The notes: a model not told the origin generated them from the letters alone. A stretch of 64,000 nucleotides of DNA from DOZZ01 sp963792655 (GCA_963792655.1 CAWBWU010000010.1:1-64000), one strand, 5' to 3'. Shown: positions 11,226 to 21,497, counted from the stretch's first letter. Numbers and translations are program-made.

Positions 11226-12797
11226 TCAGGTTCGACGCAGGTTCCAGAACAGCGCGAACCCATTCACGCGATCACTGAGATCGGCGCGCATCGCGGTGAA
11301 CCCGCGATAAATACCAAGCGGGATGAATGCGACCTCGTCCAGTGCAACATGCTGGATAGTGCGGCAAATCGCTGTTCGGGTCGCATTGTCCGGCGCGTCG
11401 AACCATTGGTTGCGCAGGCTCTCCAGTTCCGGGATCACCGGCCAGCCGAACCACGCGTTGGGCCCGTTGCCTCGCAGCAGCGGATGAACCGCTGGATCGG
11501 CGAAGTCGAAGCTGGAGAACGATGTGCACAGGGCCGACCAACCGCCTTTTTCAACCGGCTCCCGGCTTGATCGGCGCTGGACCACGGTTCCCCAGTCGGA
11601 CAAGGCAAAGTCCTGGTTGAACCCAAGCCGCCGGAAGACATCGGCCGCGACCTGTGACATCGCGGCGGGAGCAAGAATATCGGTGGGACCGATCAACCGC
11701 ATCGGCTGCCCGGCGTAACCCGCCTGCTGTATCAGCTTCCTGGCCAGTCCGAAGTCCCGAGGCCCGGTCAGCTTTCCGGCATCGGTGTCGTTTGCCATCG
11801 GCGTTCCCGGGGTGAAGACCCCGCCAGCCTTGGTCCAGTCCTGCGGATCGTCGCCGACGATCGCCGTCATGAAGTCCGCCTGCTCGATTGCCGGCAACAG
11901 CGCCTGGCGCAGCGCCTTGTCATTGAACGGCGGTTGCGACGCGTTCAGTCGCATCCCGGCGAGCAACCCGTTCGGGTCAAGCACGTCAACAACGATGTGC
12001 TTGTTGTTGGCGAAAAGCGCCCGAAGTTCGGGTGTCGGTTGCTCCCACCAGTCGATTTCGCCTTGCTGCAAGGCGGCGGCCGATGTCGCCGCGTCGGTGA
12101 TGATCCGCCATTCCACCCGGTCGAAGAACACATGTTTCGGCCCTGCGGTCAGGCTGACCTCACCATCTGCTCGCGGCTGGTATGCCTGGTTGCGCTCGTA
12201 GACGACCAGGCTCCCGGAATTGAAGGCCTGCTTGTTGAAGCGGAAGGGTCCTGATCCGGTGGCGTCGCTGATCTGCTTGAACGGGTCGGTTGTGGCGATC
12301 CGTTCGGGCATGACGAAAGCCGCATTGGCGATCGAAGCCATGGCATTGAACAGCAGCGGAAACGGCTTCTTCAGGCGGAAGCGCAGCCGGACATCGTCCA
12401 CCGCAGCCAGTTCGTCGATGACCGGCTCTAGACTCTGACCATACGGATTGCGCTTCATCCACCGCCGCAAGCTGGCAACAGCATCCGCTGCTCGGACTTT
12501 TTCACCGTCGTGGAAAAACAATCCGTCGCGAAGGGTTATCGTGACGGTGCGGCCGTTGTCGCCGATATCGTGGCCCGCTGCCATTTGCGGCCGCGGCGTC
12601 AGTGACGCGTCCAGGCCATACAGCGTGTCATACACCATGAACCCGTGGTTCCTGGTGATGTTGGCGGTCGTCCAGATCGGATCAATCGAGGTCAGGTTGG
12701 CCTGCGGCACCATGCGGAGAACCGACTGCGCGCCCCGAACGATGTGCGGCGCCGCGAGTGCAGCGGAAGAACCAGCCAGAAAGACCCGTCGGCGCAT
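11226..12797 (-). CDS. ABC transporter substrate-binding protein, family 5 (second copy, intact)
   Basis: An uninterrupted 523-residue family 5 solute-binding protein, a paralogue of the next gene downstream: RMVPQANLTSIDPIWTTANITRN parallels RFIPQANLANLDPIWTTQYVVRN in the neighbour. The N-terminus MRRRVFLAGSSAALAAPHIVRGAQ is a Tat-type signal (RRRVFLAG) with a short hydrophobic region. Other conserved blocks are LRDGLFFHDGEKVRAADAV, GSGPFRFNKQAF, QGEIDWWEQPTPELRAL and NASQPPFNDKALRQALL. It lies upstream of the complete peptide transporter operon on the same strand, so it probably supplies the same permeases with a different ligand. It is the only large gene in the first 19 kb without a frameshift. 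Confidence 0.9.
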   Translation of the reverse strand: MRRRVFLAGSSAALAAPHIVRGAQSVLRMVPQANLTSIDPIWTTANITRNHGFMVYDTLYGLDASLTPRPQMAAGHDIGDNGRTVTITLRDGLFFHDGEKVRAADAVASLRRWMKRNPYGQSLEPVIDELAAVDDVRLRFRLKKPFPLLFNAMASIANAAFVMPERIATTDPFKQISDATGSGPFRFNKQAFNSGSLVVYERNQAYQPRADGEVSLTAGPKHVFFDRVEWRIITDAATSAAALQQGEIDWWEQPTPELRALFANNKHIVVDVLDPNGLLAGMRLNASQPPFNDKALRQALLPAIEQADFMTAIVGDDPQDWTKAGGVFTPGTPMANDTDAGKLTGPRDFGLARKLIQQAGYAGQPMRLIGPTDILAPAAMSQVAADVFRRLGFNQDFALSDWGTVVQRRSSREPVEKGGWSALCTSFSSFDFADPAVHPLLRGNGPNAWFGWPVIPELESLRNQWFDAPDNATRTAICRTIQHVALDEVAFIPLGIYRGFTAMRADLSDRVNGFALFWNLRRT

Positions 12798-12950
12798 TCC
12801 GTCTCCTGTTCAGGGAACGGACGTCGACTCCCAGTTACCCGCACTGCCGGCGAGTTTCCCGGCGGCCATTGAACACGTTGCAGGGCTGGTCGCCAAGGGG
12901 GCGGAACGACAGGGGGCGAACGGCGGAACTTGTCCGCCGCGGGCGTCAGG

Positions 12951-13262
12951 TCAGGGCACCGCCTGGATGACCTCGAAGCCCTCGAATTCGGGGTGGCCCA
13001 GATACAGCGGCTTATTGCCGCCGGCGTTGCGATGCGCCATGCGAAATGCCTCCGACGTGGTCCATGCCTCGAACGCAGCCTTATCACGCCAGATAGTATG
13101 CGAAGAATACAGCACATGATCCTCGCGTTCGGGGCCGCGCAACAGATGGAAAGAGACAAAACCCGGGACACCGGGCAAATGGGTGTCGCGAGAGGTCCAG
13201 ACCTCTTCAAACGCGCCCTCGGCGCCTGGCAGGACCTTGAAGCGATTCATGGCGATGAACAT
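12951..13262 (-). CDS. Antibiotic biosynthesis monooxygenase domain protein, IsdG-like
   Basis: A 103-residue single-domain ABM protein (ferredoxin-like fold). It starts MFIAMNRFKVLPGAEGAFEEVW and contains FHLLRGPEREDHVLYSSHTIW and AFEAWTTSEAFRMAHR. Asn6, Trp67 and His77 fall almost exactly where the Asn7/Trp67/His77 catalytic triad of staphylococcal IsdG heme oxygenase lies, so heme degradation to release iron is a reasonable proposal; the family also contains enzymes of other function. A longer upstream reading frame exists, but MFIAMN is where family similarity begins, and the start lies 31 bases from the divergent MFS gene. No heme transport gene is seen next to it. Confidence 0.8.
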   Translation of the reverse strand: MFIAMNRFKVLPGAEGAFEEVWTSRDTHLPGVPGFVSFHLLRGPEREDHVLYSSHTIWRDKAAFEAWTTSEAFRMAHRNAGGNKPLYLGHPEFEGFEVIQAVP

Positions 13263-13293
13263 CGGCGGTTTCCTTCTTGGTTGATGCCTTGTC

Positions 13294-14619
13294 ATGTTGG
13301 CGGAAAGTGGAGCGATGGAAGGGATCTCGCAGTTCGGACTGATACGGTCGCGGCGCCTGTGGCCGCTGACGCTGGCGCAGTCGTGTGGAGCACTGAACGA
13401 CAACCTGGTGAAGAATGCCATGATCGTGCTGGCGATCTTCAAACTCGGGATCGGCGGCGCCGGCCTGTCGGCGCTGGCGGGCGCGTTGTTTATCGCACCC
13501 TACATACTGTTGTCGGCCAGTGCGGGGAAGCTTGCCGACCGGTTCGCCAAGCCGCGGCTCGTTGTCATATACAAGATCGCCGAAATCGCGCTGATGGTCG
13601 GCGGCGGCGTGGCGCTTTCCTGTCCGCCAGCGTGCCGGCGCTGCTGGCCGTGCTGGTTGGCCTTGGCATTCAGGCGGCGTTGTTCGGGCCGGTAAAATAT
13701 GGCGTGCTGCCGGAATACCTTGCCGACGACGAACTGCTGGCCGGCAACGGCATGATCGAGGCGACGACGTTCCTGTCGATCGTGTGCGGCACCGTTGCCG
13801 GCGGCGGGCTCATATTGCTGGACACCGGGCCCGCTGTGGTCGGCGCGGTCGGGCGTGATGCTGGCGCTGATCGGTCTTGCGCGCGCTGCCCGCATGCCGC
13901 AGGCCCGCCGCCGATCCGACGCTGCGGCTGACGCCGGATGTCATCGCCGAAACCTGGACGGTGCGTCCGGATCGCACGCGCGGTGCGGCCGATCTGGCTG
14001 TGCATCCTGGGCCTGTCCTGGTTCTGGACCATGGGTGCGACACTGCTGACCGAATTCCCCGTGGTCGCGCGCGACACGCATGCACGCCGAGGGAGCGTCC
14101 TGACGCTGCTGCTGGCGGTATTCGCCATCGGCGTCGGCATCGGTTCGATCGGCACTGCGCGCTGCTGCACGGCAAGGTGTCGCCTCGGTTCGCGCCGTTC
14201 GCCGCATTCGGAATATCGCTGTTCTGCTGGGATTTCTCTGCGGCCACCAGTGCCGCAGACGGTGTCGCAACGGCCGGGGCGGTGATCGGCACCCTGCAGG
14301 GCTGGCGCATGCTGGCGGACCTGGCGCTGTTGGCGGCGTGCGGCGGCGTGTTTTCGGTGCCGCTCTACGCGGTCATCCAGGAAGCCTCGCCCCCGCCCGG
14401 CGGTCACGCATGATCGCAGCCAACAACATCATGAATGCGCTGTTCATGGTTGGCGGATCGGTCGTTTGCCGCGGCCGGGCTGGCGGCTTTGGGAGTGGAC
14501 GCGCCCAGGCGTTCTGGGCGTGGCGGCCGGGGCCAACCTGCTGGTCGCGGCCTAGGGATCGCGCGCGGGCGCGACGAGATCACGCCGCGTCTGCGCAAAG
14601 CCCAAGGCCTGCCATCGTA
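13294..14619 (+). pseudogene. MFS transporter, LplT-like (several frameshifts)
   Basis: A major facilitator of the LplT/Aas type, which flips lysophospholipids across the inner membrane. The start ISQFGLIRSRRLWPLTLAQSCGALNDNLVKNAMIVLAIF is typical: the GxxNDNxxKNA motif is diagnostic for this branch. Other pieces in order are FIAPYILLSASAGKLADRF, then in another frame VKYGVLPEYLADDELLAGNGMIEATTFL, then ILGLSWFWTMGATLLTEFPV, and near the end CGGVFSVPLYAVIQEAS and SRMIAANNIMNALFMVGG. At least four frameshifts separate them. LplT is often fused to or next to an acyltransferase; no such domain is seen directly downstream. Start taken at the first in-frame codon at 13,294; the internal ATG at 13,315 is equally good. 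Confidence 0.75.
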
Positions 14620-14792
14620 GGTAGTCCTGACTTCGCGCCGGCTTCAACGACATCAGCGTGTAATCAGGTCTGCATGGAGTGGATGCAAGTTTAGATCGCC
14701 AGTTTTTTGTGGCCTGGATGATCCAAGCAGGTTTTCATTGGCCATACGCTTAGCGTAAATGGTAACCATTGATGTGTAAAGTCATCTTAGTG

Positions 14793-15492
14793 TCATTCAC
14801 ACATGCAAATCCTTGAAGGTTTGCTTGGGTTAGTTGCCGAACCGGTCGCGCCTAAATCCAGGAGATCGCCGATCGCGTCGATGCTGATGTCGGCGGCGCG
14901 GTACTTGCGGATTTCCGCCGCATCAAATGCGTAGTGACCCTGGCGTGGGAACACGGTTGTCACCCGGTCGCCCCAGGTGTCCTTCAACGCCGGCAGAATC
15001 CGCAGCTTGTCATCGATCATGACGTAGCGGCTGGGCGGGATAAAGGCGCTCGACATCATCGAGCACTTCTTCCTTGTGGACGTAGATCAGCACATTGTCG
15101 GCGAAGGCATGCCACAGGCCCGAACGCTCGACCTTTCGTGGCTGGAAAGCGGCGTCACCGTCGGACAGGATCACCGTCGGTCCCCAGGCCGAGACATGAC
15201 GCACAACATCCAGCGCCCGCGGATACAGCCGGTCAGCGAACGGGTAATCCGCCAGCCAGTTGGCGATCCGCAGGACTTTCGGATTATGCAGGTCTTCCAG
15301 CCGATACCGTTGCAAGGCACCAAGGTAATCAGCGTAGCCCAGCGTCGTGCGGAGATCCTCAAACAGCGCCCAGTAGCGGTCGCGGGCTTCCTGGCCGTAA
15401 TTGTCTTCAAGGTGCTCGCCCAGGTCGCGCTGGACGTGGTCGTTGTCCAGCAGCGTGTTGTCCACATCAAACAGGAAAACCACATCATGCAT
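14793..15492 (-). CDS. HAD-family hydrolase (one frameshift)
   Basis: A haloacid-dehalogenase superfamily phosphatase of about 230 residues. The four HAD motifs are visible: motif I FDVDNTLLDND with both aspartates near the N-terminus, motif II TVILSDGD, motif III lysine in PRKVERSG, and motif IV YVMIDDK. The last is in a different frame after a break near 15,050. The substrate is unknown. The ATG at 15,492 directly precedes the conserved start VVFLFDVDNTLL, and the gene overlaps the end of lpxK by 8 bases, so it is co-transcribed with the LPS genes. The C-terminal residues after DAIGDLLDL may belong to a wrong frame. Confidence 0.8.
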
Positions 15493-16486
15493 CCCACGGA
15501 TAATGCATGCTGGAGGCGCCGGCGACGATTGCCTTGCCGAGAAATTGATCGATTTCCCCAGGGTCTTGCCACGCTAGCCCAACACCGATGACAGTGACCT
15601 GATCCCGGACAGCGGGCGGAGGCGAACCGCGTCCTTCGGCGTGGTGACCAGAACGGCGCCTGGTCGCACGGGCTTCCTGTGACAACCGCGCCAGATCGCT
15701 GCTCGAATACGGGTGATGATCCGGAAACGGTCGAACCGCGACCAGGATAGCACCGGCCTGGCGCAGCGGGTCGAAGAATTTGTCCGGCGCACGCGATGCC
15801 GGCAAAGGCAATCGACTCTTGCGGCCGGCCAGTGCCGCAATCGCTGGCATCCTGCACCAAATCGGCCCGCAGCACCGGCAGTTCCGGCGGCAAAGTGACG
15901 ATCGCACCGCGCAAGCGTCGGGGCCGATCAGCACCGCGGCATGGCAACGGGCGGCGGCGGCGGCCACAGGCTCCCGCAACGGGCCGGCCGGCAGGACGCG
16001 GCCGTTGCCAAAGCCGGTGCGGCCGTCGATCACCAGCATAGAGGCGGTTTTTTCCAGCGTTGGGTTTTGCAGCCCATCGTCCATCAGCAGGATTTCGCAC
16101 CGGCCTCAATGGCGGCCTTGGCGCTCGCGGCGCGATCGCCGCCGGTCCAGGTCGGGGCGGCCTGCGCCAGCAGCAGCGCTTCGTCACCAACCAGCGATGC
16201 AGGATCGTCCGGACCGACCCGATGCACGCCGCGGGCGGACCCGCCATAGCCGCGCAGCAGGATATGGACACCCGTGATCGGAAAGCCGCCGCGCGAGGTC
16301 CAGCACCAGGGTGGTCTTGCCGGCTCCGCCCACCGTGACGTTGCCACAGCAGATCACCGGCACCGGCGCGCCGCCATCCGGGCCGCGCGACCCGCCGCGC
16401 GGTGAGGCCGGCGCCGATCCCGGATAAGGGCGACAGGCCCGGGCCAGAAGACCGTCATGCGACCAGAAGGATGGCGCGACCGGCAT
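15485..16486 (-). pseudogene. lpxK: Tetraacyldisaccharide 4'-kinase LpxK (frameshifted)
   Basis: LpxK phosphorylates the 4' position of the lipid A precursor at the inner membrane. From the ATG at 16,486 it reads PVAPSFWSHDGLLARACRP, then VPVICCGNVTVGGAGKTTLVLDLARRL, the P-loop and its preceding strand in the form peculiar to LpxK. After a frameshift near 16,290 comes HILLRGYGGSARGVHRV (normally LSRGYGG) and VGDEALLLA; after another near 16,084, LLMDDGLQNPTLEK, the DDGxQ motif. The C-terminal third is partly scrambled by a further shift near 15,900. The neighbour kdtA ends about 150 bases upstream. The set lpxK-kdtA-DUF374 is a known arrangement in alphaproteobacteria. Confidence 0.85.
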
Positions 16487-16633
16487 CTTCAGCTCAAGGC
16501 GTCGAATGGCCTGTGGTGACCGGGCAGAGACGGTGCCGCGGGTCACGGTCAAGGATCGCCCGCTACGGCAGACGAGCGTGACCCTGCGTCCGCGCATGCG
16601 CTGGCAGAGGGCGAACGTCCGAGATTGGGCATC

Positions 16634-17952
16634 TCAGACGATCGGCTGAAAAGCCTGCATAAGCCCGTTGGCCACCGACGGGCTGGCAGCAGCGACAGCA
16701 GCGCGTCGGCCGTCCGAGCGGGCAGGTCGGCGTGGCGGCGGACGCAGGGGCGGCATGTCCGCCAGCCTGCGCCGCGTCCGGATCGTCCAGCATGGCACAC
16801 ACGAATTGTGCAGCTCGCTGCATCGGCGACCTCGACAAGGCCGCCCGCCTCGCGCAACAACGCCACATGGTCGGTGAAATTGCCGGTATAGGGCCCAACG
16901 GCGATCGCACATCCCAAGCCGAGCCGGTTCCAGCGGATTCTGGCCGCCGCCGGGCGCGATCAGGCTGCGCCCGACAAAGGCAATCGGGGCAAGCCGATAC
17001 CACAGACCCAGTTCGCCCATCGTGTCGGCGATCCAGAGTCCGCTCCGGCGGCGGATCTTGCCCGGCGCGCGCGACGCGGGCACCCAGTTCAGCCGCCAGA
17101 GCCGGACCACGATCGGGATGTCGCGGCGCGATGATGGTCACCAGACCGGGATGCGTCTGCGGCGACTGCCGGTGCGCGGCGGCGATCAGAGGCTTCCTCG
17201 CCCGGGTGCGTGCTGGCGGCCAGCCAGACGGGACGGCCGCTCGAGCAGCGTTGCGAAGCCGATCGAGCTCCGCCTGGTCAACCGGCAGCGGCGGGGCGGC
17301 GAATTTCAGGTCGCCGAGGCTTTCGACATGTGGCGCGCCGAGCGCCCTCAGGCGTTCGGCATCTTGGTCCCCACGCGCTTGAATGCGCGTGAAGCCGCCC
17401 AGGATGCGCCGGGCAAAGCCGGGCACACGCTGCCAGTGGCGGAAACTGCGGTCGGACATGCGGGCGTTGACCAGCATCAGCTTGATTCCCGCGCTGCCGG
17501 CAGGCGGCCAGCTGGTTGGGCCATAGCTCGCTTTCGACGAAGCAGGCGGCGTCAGGTCGCCAGTGCGACAGGAAACGGGCGACCCAGGCAGGCACATCCA
17601 AGGGCGCGAACCGATGCAGCACGTCGCCGGCGAGACCTTGCTCCGGGATGCGTTGATCCAGCAGTGCCTGCGAGGTGACGGTGCCGGTGGTCAGCAGCAC
17701 TTTGGTCCGATGACGCAGCGCCTCCAGCACCGGCAGGATGGAGATCGTTTCCCCCACACTGGCCGCATGCATCCAGAGCAACGGGCCGGCGGGTCGTGGT
17801 GTCGGGTCGATGCCGCGGCGTTCCGGCAATCGCGCAGCGATTTCGCGGCCGTGCGCGGCCCGCCGGCGCAGGTTCAGGCGAAGCGCCGGCGCAAGGAGCG
17901 TGGCGGCGACGGTCCATCTGGCGGCCAGGAGGCTGGCAGCTATTTCCGGCAT
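16634..17952 (-). pseudogene. kdtA: 3-deoxy-D-manno-octulosonic acid transferase KdtA/WaaA (frameshifted)
   Basis: WaaA transfers Kdo to lipid A at the inner membrane. The N-terminus from 17,952 is intact: NLRRRAAHGREIAARLPERRG, then LLWMHAASVGETISILPVLEAL, the conserved HAxSVGE with the catalytic Glu, and VLLTTGTVTSQALL and ACFVESELWPNQL. Following frameshifts, LMLVNARMSDRSFRHW, GDLKFAAP, and in another frame LGLWYRLAPIAFVGRSLIAPGGGQNPLEPARLG and GPYTGNFTDHV are found, all in the correct order for the GT30 family. At least three breaks occur, near 17,500, 17,130 and 16,900. The start overlaps the stop of the DUF374 gene by 13 bases. Confidence 0.87.
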
Positions 17953-18619
17953 AAGCGATCCGCTCGATCGGCGGCTTGGTTCAGTGCCTCGGTGATTATC
18001 GGCAAGGCGTCATTCCAACCGTCCCGGGGCACCGTGATGGCTGGGCCGCAAACCATGACGCCCCGGCCGAACGGCAAAGGCACCGGCATCCGATCCCAGG
18101 TATTCAGCTGGATGCGCCACCGGTGCGGGCAGCGCATGGCAGTATCGGCACGCCGGCCAGGGCGGCGAGTTGGGCGACTCCGGCGGCGGCCTGACGCCTG
18201 GGGCCGCGCGGGCCATCCGGTGTGATGCCGATCAGGCCGCCCTGCTGGAGCACGGTCAGCAGAGTGCGCAATCCGGCTGCGCCGCCGCGCGAGGAAGACC
18301 CCAGGATTGGCAGGATGCCGAAGCGGCGCACGACCGCACCGATGAATCTGCCCGTCCCGGTGGTGGCTGACCAGGGTGTAGATCGGGCGTGGGGCGATAA
18401 AACGGCAGTTTGCGGGCGATCAGGGACAAGGCCGGCATCAGCGGCAGGAATTCATGCCAGAAGGCGAAGACCGCCGGGCGCGCCGGCGCCGAATGGGGCG
18501 AAATGCTCCTGACCGTGCCAGCGTCCACCGCGTCGTGCGCAAGGGCAAGCGCCAGGTAGCCGCCCAACAGGGAGGCAGCGACGGCCTGGACGTGTCGGCT
18601 GCGGAGCAGCGATCTTCAT
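17940..18619 (-). pseudogene. DUF374 lysophospholipid acyltransferase-like protein (frameshifted)
   Basis: An acyltransferase-like protein of the DUF374 family, usually found beside kdtA in alphaproteobacteria. Pieces are PAVFAFWHEFLPLMPALS, then ILPILGSSSRGGAAGLRTLLTVLQQGG and GITPDGPRGPRRQAAAGVAQLAALAGVPILP, and a C-terminal part with TWDRMPVPLPFGRGVMVCGPAITVP. The HE pair in FWHE and the block DGPRGPR are the conserved sites of the family. There are at least three frameshifts. A likely start is the ATG at 18,619, but the first 40 codons do not match the family in any single frame. The stop overlaps the kdtA start, which indicates one operon. Confidence 0.75.
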
Positions 18620-18945
18620 CGCCGCGCCGGGTAGCACGCGACGGCGATGTCACGGAAGTGTCCTGTGTTACGCAGTCCCATGCTCAGCAGGCAATATACG
18701 ATCCGGCTTAATCGCCGCAGCCAACCCGGTGCGACAGGCAGCGGTGGCGAAGCGAACGGCATTCACATCGGCATCTTCAGATCCACCAACTTCATCCATC
18801 CAATCCGCTTGGATGCCATCGCGATAGCCTAATGACTGGCATATCTGAAATATCATTGCCGGTCAGCCAGGCTTAGGCCAAGCCACTCGCCAGTACAACA
18901 CCCGGGCAACCACCCACGATGGCTTCAACGACCACTACCTGCTGT
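18620..18945. other. About 325 bases with no full gene
   Basis: No complete gene is visible. The only suggestive element is a short plus-strand frame from about 18,846 to the TAA at 18,960-18,962, ending in THDGFNDHYLLFRTAP. It reads like the C-terminus of a protein whose upstream part is missing or out of frame, and it ends over the last codons of the convergent histidine kinase. I could not assign a family. Confidence 0.35.
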
Positions 18946-19500
18946 TTAGGACCGCTCCGTAAAGGCCGTTTTGCATCGCGCTACGGCGTCAGCCCGCGGC
19001 AGCAGAAGGGAAAAGCTTGTGCCGGCACCAGGATTGGATCGGACAGCCAGGCCGCCACCCAGTTGCTTCATCACGCCCAGAACCTGCGGTAGACCCAGGC
19101 CGGATCCCTTGCCGACTTCCTTCGTCGTGAAGAACGGCTCGAAGATCCGCTCTCGGACTTCATTGGGGATGCCCGACCCGGTGTCGGTTACGGACACAGA
19201 CACGTATTGCCCTGGCGTGGGTTCTTCGGGCAGTACGGAATTGCCACACTCCACATTAGACGTTGCGATTTTGATCTCACCGCCGTCCGGCATTGCATCC
19301 CGCGCATTGATTGCCAGGTTGAGAATCGCAAGCTCGACTTGTGCGGCATCGCAAAGCGCCGGTGCAAGCGCTGCCGCAGTCTGGATGTTGATCCACACGC
19401 TGCCGCCCAGTGTGCTTTTAAGCAGCGGCAGCATCCCCTCGATCAGCGTGTTCAGATCGACCGGCTCCAAAACTATCTCTTGCTGAGCTGAGAAGCATGA
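18946..19500 (-). pseudogene. Histidine kinase, C-terminal ATPase domain only (truncated)
   Basis: The HATPase_c domain of a sensor histidine kinase, in one open frame. It shows the N box NLAINARDAMPDGGEI, G1 VTDTGSGI, the F box RIFEPFFTTKEVGKG and G2 GSGLGLPQVLGVMKQLGG, ending FSLLLPRADA. The sequence just before the domain, VLEPVDLNTLIEGMLPLL, is the usual linker after the dimerisation helices, but the helices with the phospho-accepting His are absent. At about 19,490-19,510 the sequence changes to a plus-strand smc gene. The kinase has therefore lost its 5' part exactly where smc has lost its own, which points to an assembly join, not a natural truncation. The signal sensed is unknown. Confidence 0.8.
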
Positions 19501-20736
19501 ACCCTCCGATCTGCCTGACAAGGGCGCACGTTTGATCGACGCGCGCGCAGCCGCCCAGAACGCCCGGGAACTCGCCGCCGCGGCAAGGGGCGCGCTGGAA
19601 CTCGAAGTGCATGAACGCGCGGCTCGTCAAAAGCGGCTGGACGCCGTGGTCGCGGAGCGCTGGGACTGGTCCAGAAGGCTGACGGCGGCGCGCGACAGGA
19701 GCGCCAAGCTGGCGACGGCGAACTCGGAAGCGGTGTTGGCGCTGGCCAACGCCAGGCAGGCCCCTGCGAGGATTCAAGCGCAGCGGTCTGCGCTCGCCGC
19801 AGAGGTGGCGGCGCTCGCGACCGGCATGTGCGCGCGAGATCGGCCCTGGACAATTGCCAAATCCGCGCGCGCCCAGGCGGACCGGCTGTCGAGGATCGCC
19901 GACGCGACCGCCGCGGACGCCAGGGAAGGCCGCGCGATCCTCGCCGGGCGCCTGGAAGCAGCCGAGGAAAGGCTTCGAGAATGCGCAGGGGCGGCGGAGG
20001 CCGCGGGCTTGCCCCTCCTCGAGTTGCAGCAGAGCTTCGGCCAGACCGCCACGGCCTTCAAGATGGATCCTCGGGCGATGGAGGAACGCCTCTCCGGGGA
20101 GCGCGAGCGCGAGGCCATGGGGCCGTCAACCTCTCGCGCCGAAGAGGAGGCCGGGGAACTCTCCGTGCAGGCTGGCATGCGGGCGGAACGCGCCGATCTG
20201 GCCGGCGCCTTGACGCGCCTGCGCCAGGGTCTGGCCGAGCTCAACACCGAAGGCCGACGCCGGCTCAGCCGCGTTCGATGTCGTCAACGGCCACTTCCGC
20301 TCCCTTTTCACCACGCTGTTCGAGGGCGGTCAGGCCGAGCTACGCCTCGTCGAGGCCGACGATCCGCTGGAGGCCGGACTGGAGATCTTCGCTTGTCCGC
20401 CCGGCAAGCGCATGGCGGTCATGAGCCTGATGAGCGGGGGCGAACAGGCCCTGACTGCGGTCGCCCTGATCTTCGCCGTCTTCCTCGCCAATCCCGCCCC
20501 GGTCTGTTTCCTCGACGAAGTGGACGCCCCCCTGGACGACGCCAATGTCGAGCGCTTCTGCGACTTGCTCGCACGCCATGTGCGCCCGCGCTTCGACGCG
20601 CTTCATCGCCATCACCCATAATTCGGTGACCATGTCGCGCATGGACCGCCTCTTCGGCGTCACCATGCCCCGGCGGGGGGTCTCTCAGCTCGTCTCGGTG
20701 GACCTGCGTCAAGCCGAGGCGATGGCCGCTCAGTAG
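19490..20736 (+). pseudogene. smc: Chromosome partition protein SMC, C-terminal part only (frameshifted)
   Basis: The last third of an SMC ATPase: the end of the C-terminal coiled coil (Ala/Arg/Glu-rich, about 250 residues) and the C-terminal head. After a frameshift near 20,270 it shows FDVVNGHFRSLFTTLFEGGQAEL, the ABC signature LMSGGEQALTAVALIFAVF, Walker B and D-loop PVCFLDEVDAPLDDANVERF, and, after a second shift near 20,600, FIAITHNSVTMSRMDRLFGVTM. The ending LVSVDLRQAEAMAAQ is like that of Caulobacterales SMC. The N-terminal head, first coil and hinge (roughly 700 or more residues) are missing upstream of 19,490. There is no true start codon here. Confidence 0.85.
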
Positions 20737-20823
20737 CGGGCGACCGTCTTCTGCTCGATCTGAGCAAAACTCCTTTCGCCCGCGATTCGCAACCCGCGAC
20801 CCTGCTGGGCCTTTTCAGTCACA

Positions 20824-21429
20824 ATGGCGACAACCTCCGCCGCTCCCGCATCCCTGCACGCCGTGCCGCAGGCGATCGATGCATGCCGCCGCTGCGATCT
20901 GTGGCGCCAGGCGACCCAGGCCGTCCCGGGGAAGGTCCGACGACTGCACCGCTGATGCTCGTAGGCGAACAGCCGGGCGACAGCGAGGATCGTCGCCGGC
21001 GGCCGTTCGTCGGGCCGGCCGGACGGGTCCTGGACCGGGGCCTCGCCGCAGGCCGGCGTGGACCCGCGAGCCGCGCATTCGTCACCAATGCGGTCAAGCA
21101 CTTCAAGCACGAGCAGCGCGGCAAGCGACGCCTGCACAAGACGCCGGACGCCGCAGAAATCATCGCCTGCCGCTGGTGGCTGGACGCCGAGCGGCGGATC
21201 GTGCGCCGCGGGTGATCGTCGCCATGGGCGCGACCGCGGCCTTGGCGGTGTTCGGCCGGCCGATGCCGATGATGAAGTCGCGGGGGCGAGCCCTGCAGCT
21301 CGACGACAGGCCCAGGGCGTGATCACCGTCCATCCCTCCTTCCTGCTGCGCCTGCCGGACGACGCGGGACGGGCGGCGTTCGCCGCTTTCGCGGCTGACT
21401 TGCGATTGGCGAAGTCCCTGCTCCCTTGA
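20824..21429 (+). pseudogene. UdgX-family uracil-DNA glycosylase (frameshifted)
   Basis: A member of the UdgX branch of uracil-DNA glycosylases, iron-sulfur proteins that bind uracil in DNA and can stay covalently attached to it. The N-terminus has the cluster-type cysteines (ACRRCDLWRQATQAVPG). After a shift near 20,930 come LMLVGEQPGDSEDRRRRPFVGPAG, AFVTNAVKHFKHEQRGKRRLHKTP and, after a further shift near 21,210, VIVAMGATAALAVFG and ITVHPSFLLRLPDD. GEQPGD together with the KRRxH loop is the UdgX signature; the His of that loop is the residue that forms the bond to DNA. The ATG at 20,824 gives the expected N-terminus, so the restored protein of about 200 residues is full length. Confidence 0.82.
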
Positions 21430-21497
21430 CCGAGACATGGAACGGGGCGGCGACTGGAGCCTTCTCTCCACGGCCGCCCCGCAGGAGACAGCGCTCG

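Noticed and set aside
9636..11570. A 644-residue plus-strand frame
   Set aside because: Antisense to two clearly recognisable solute-binding proteins and without any domain-like pattern.
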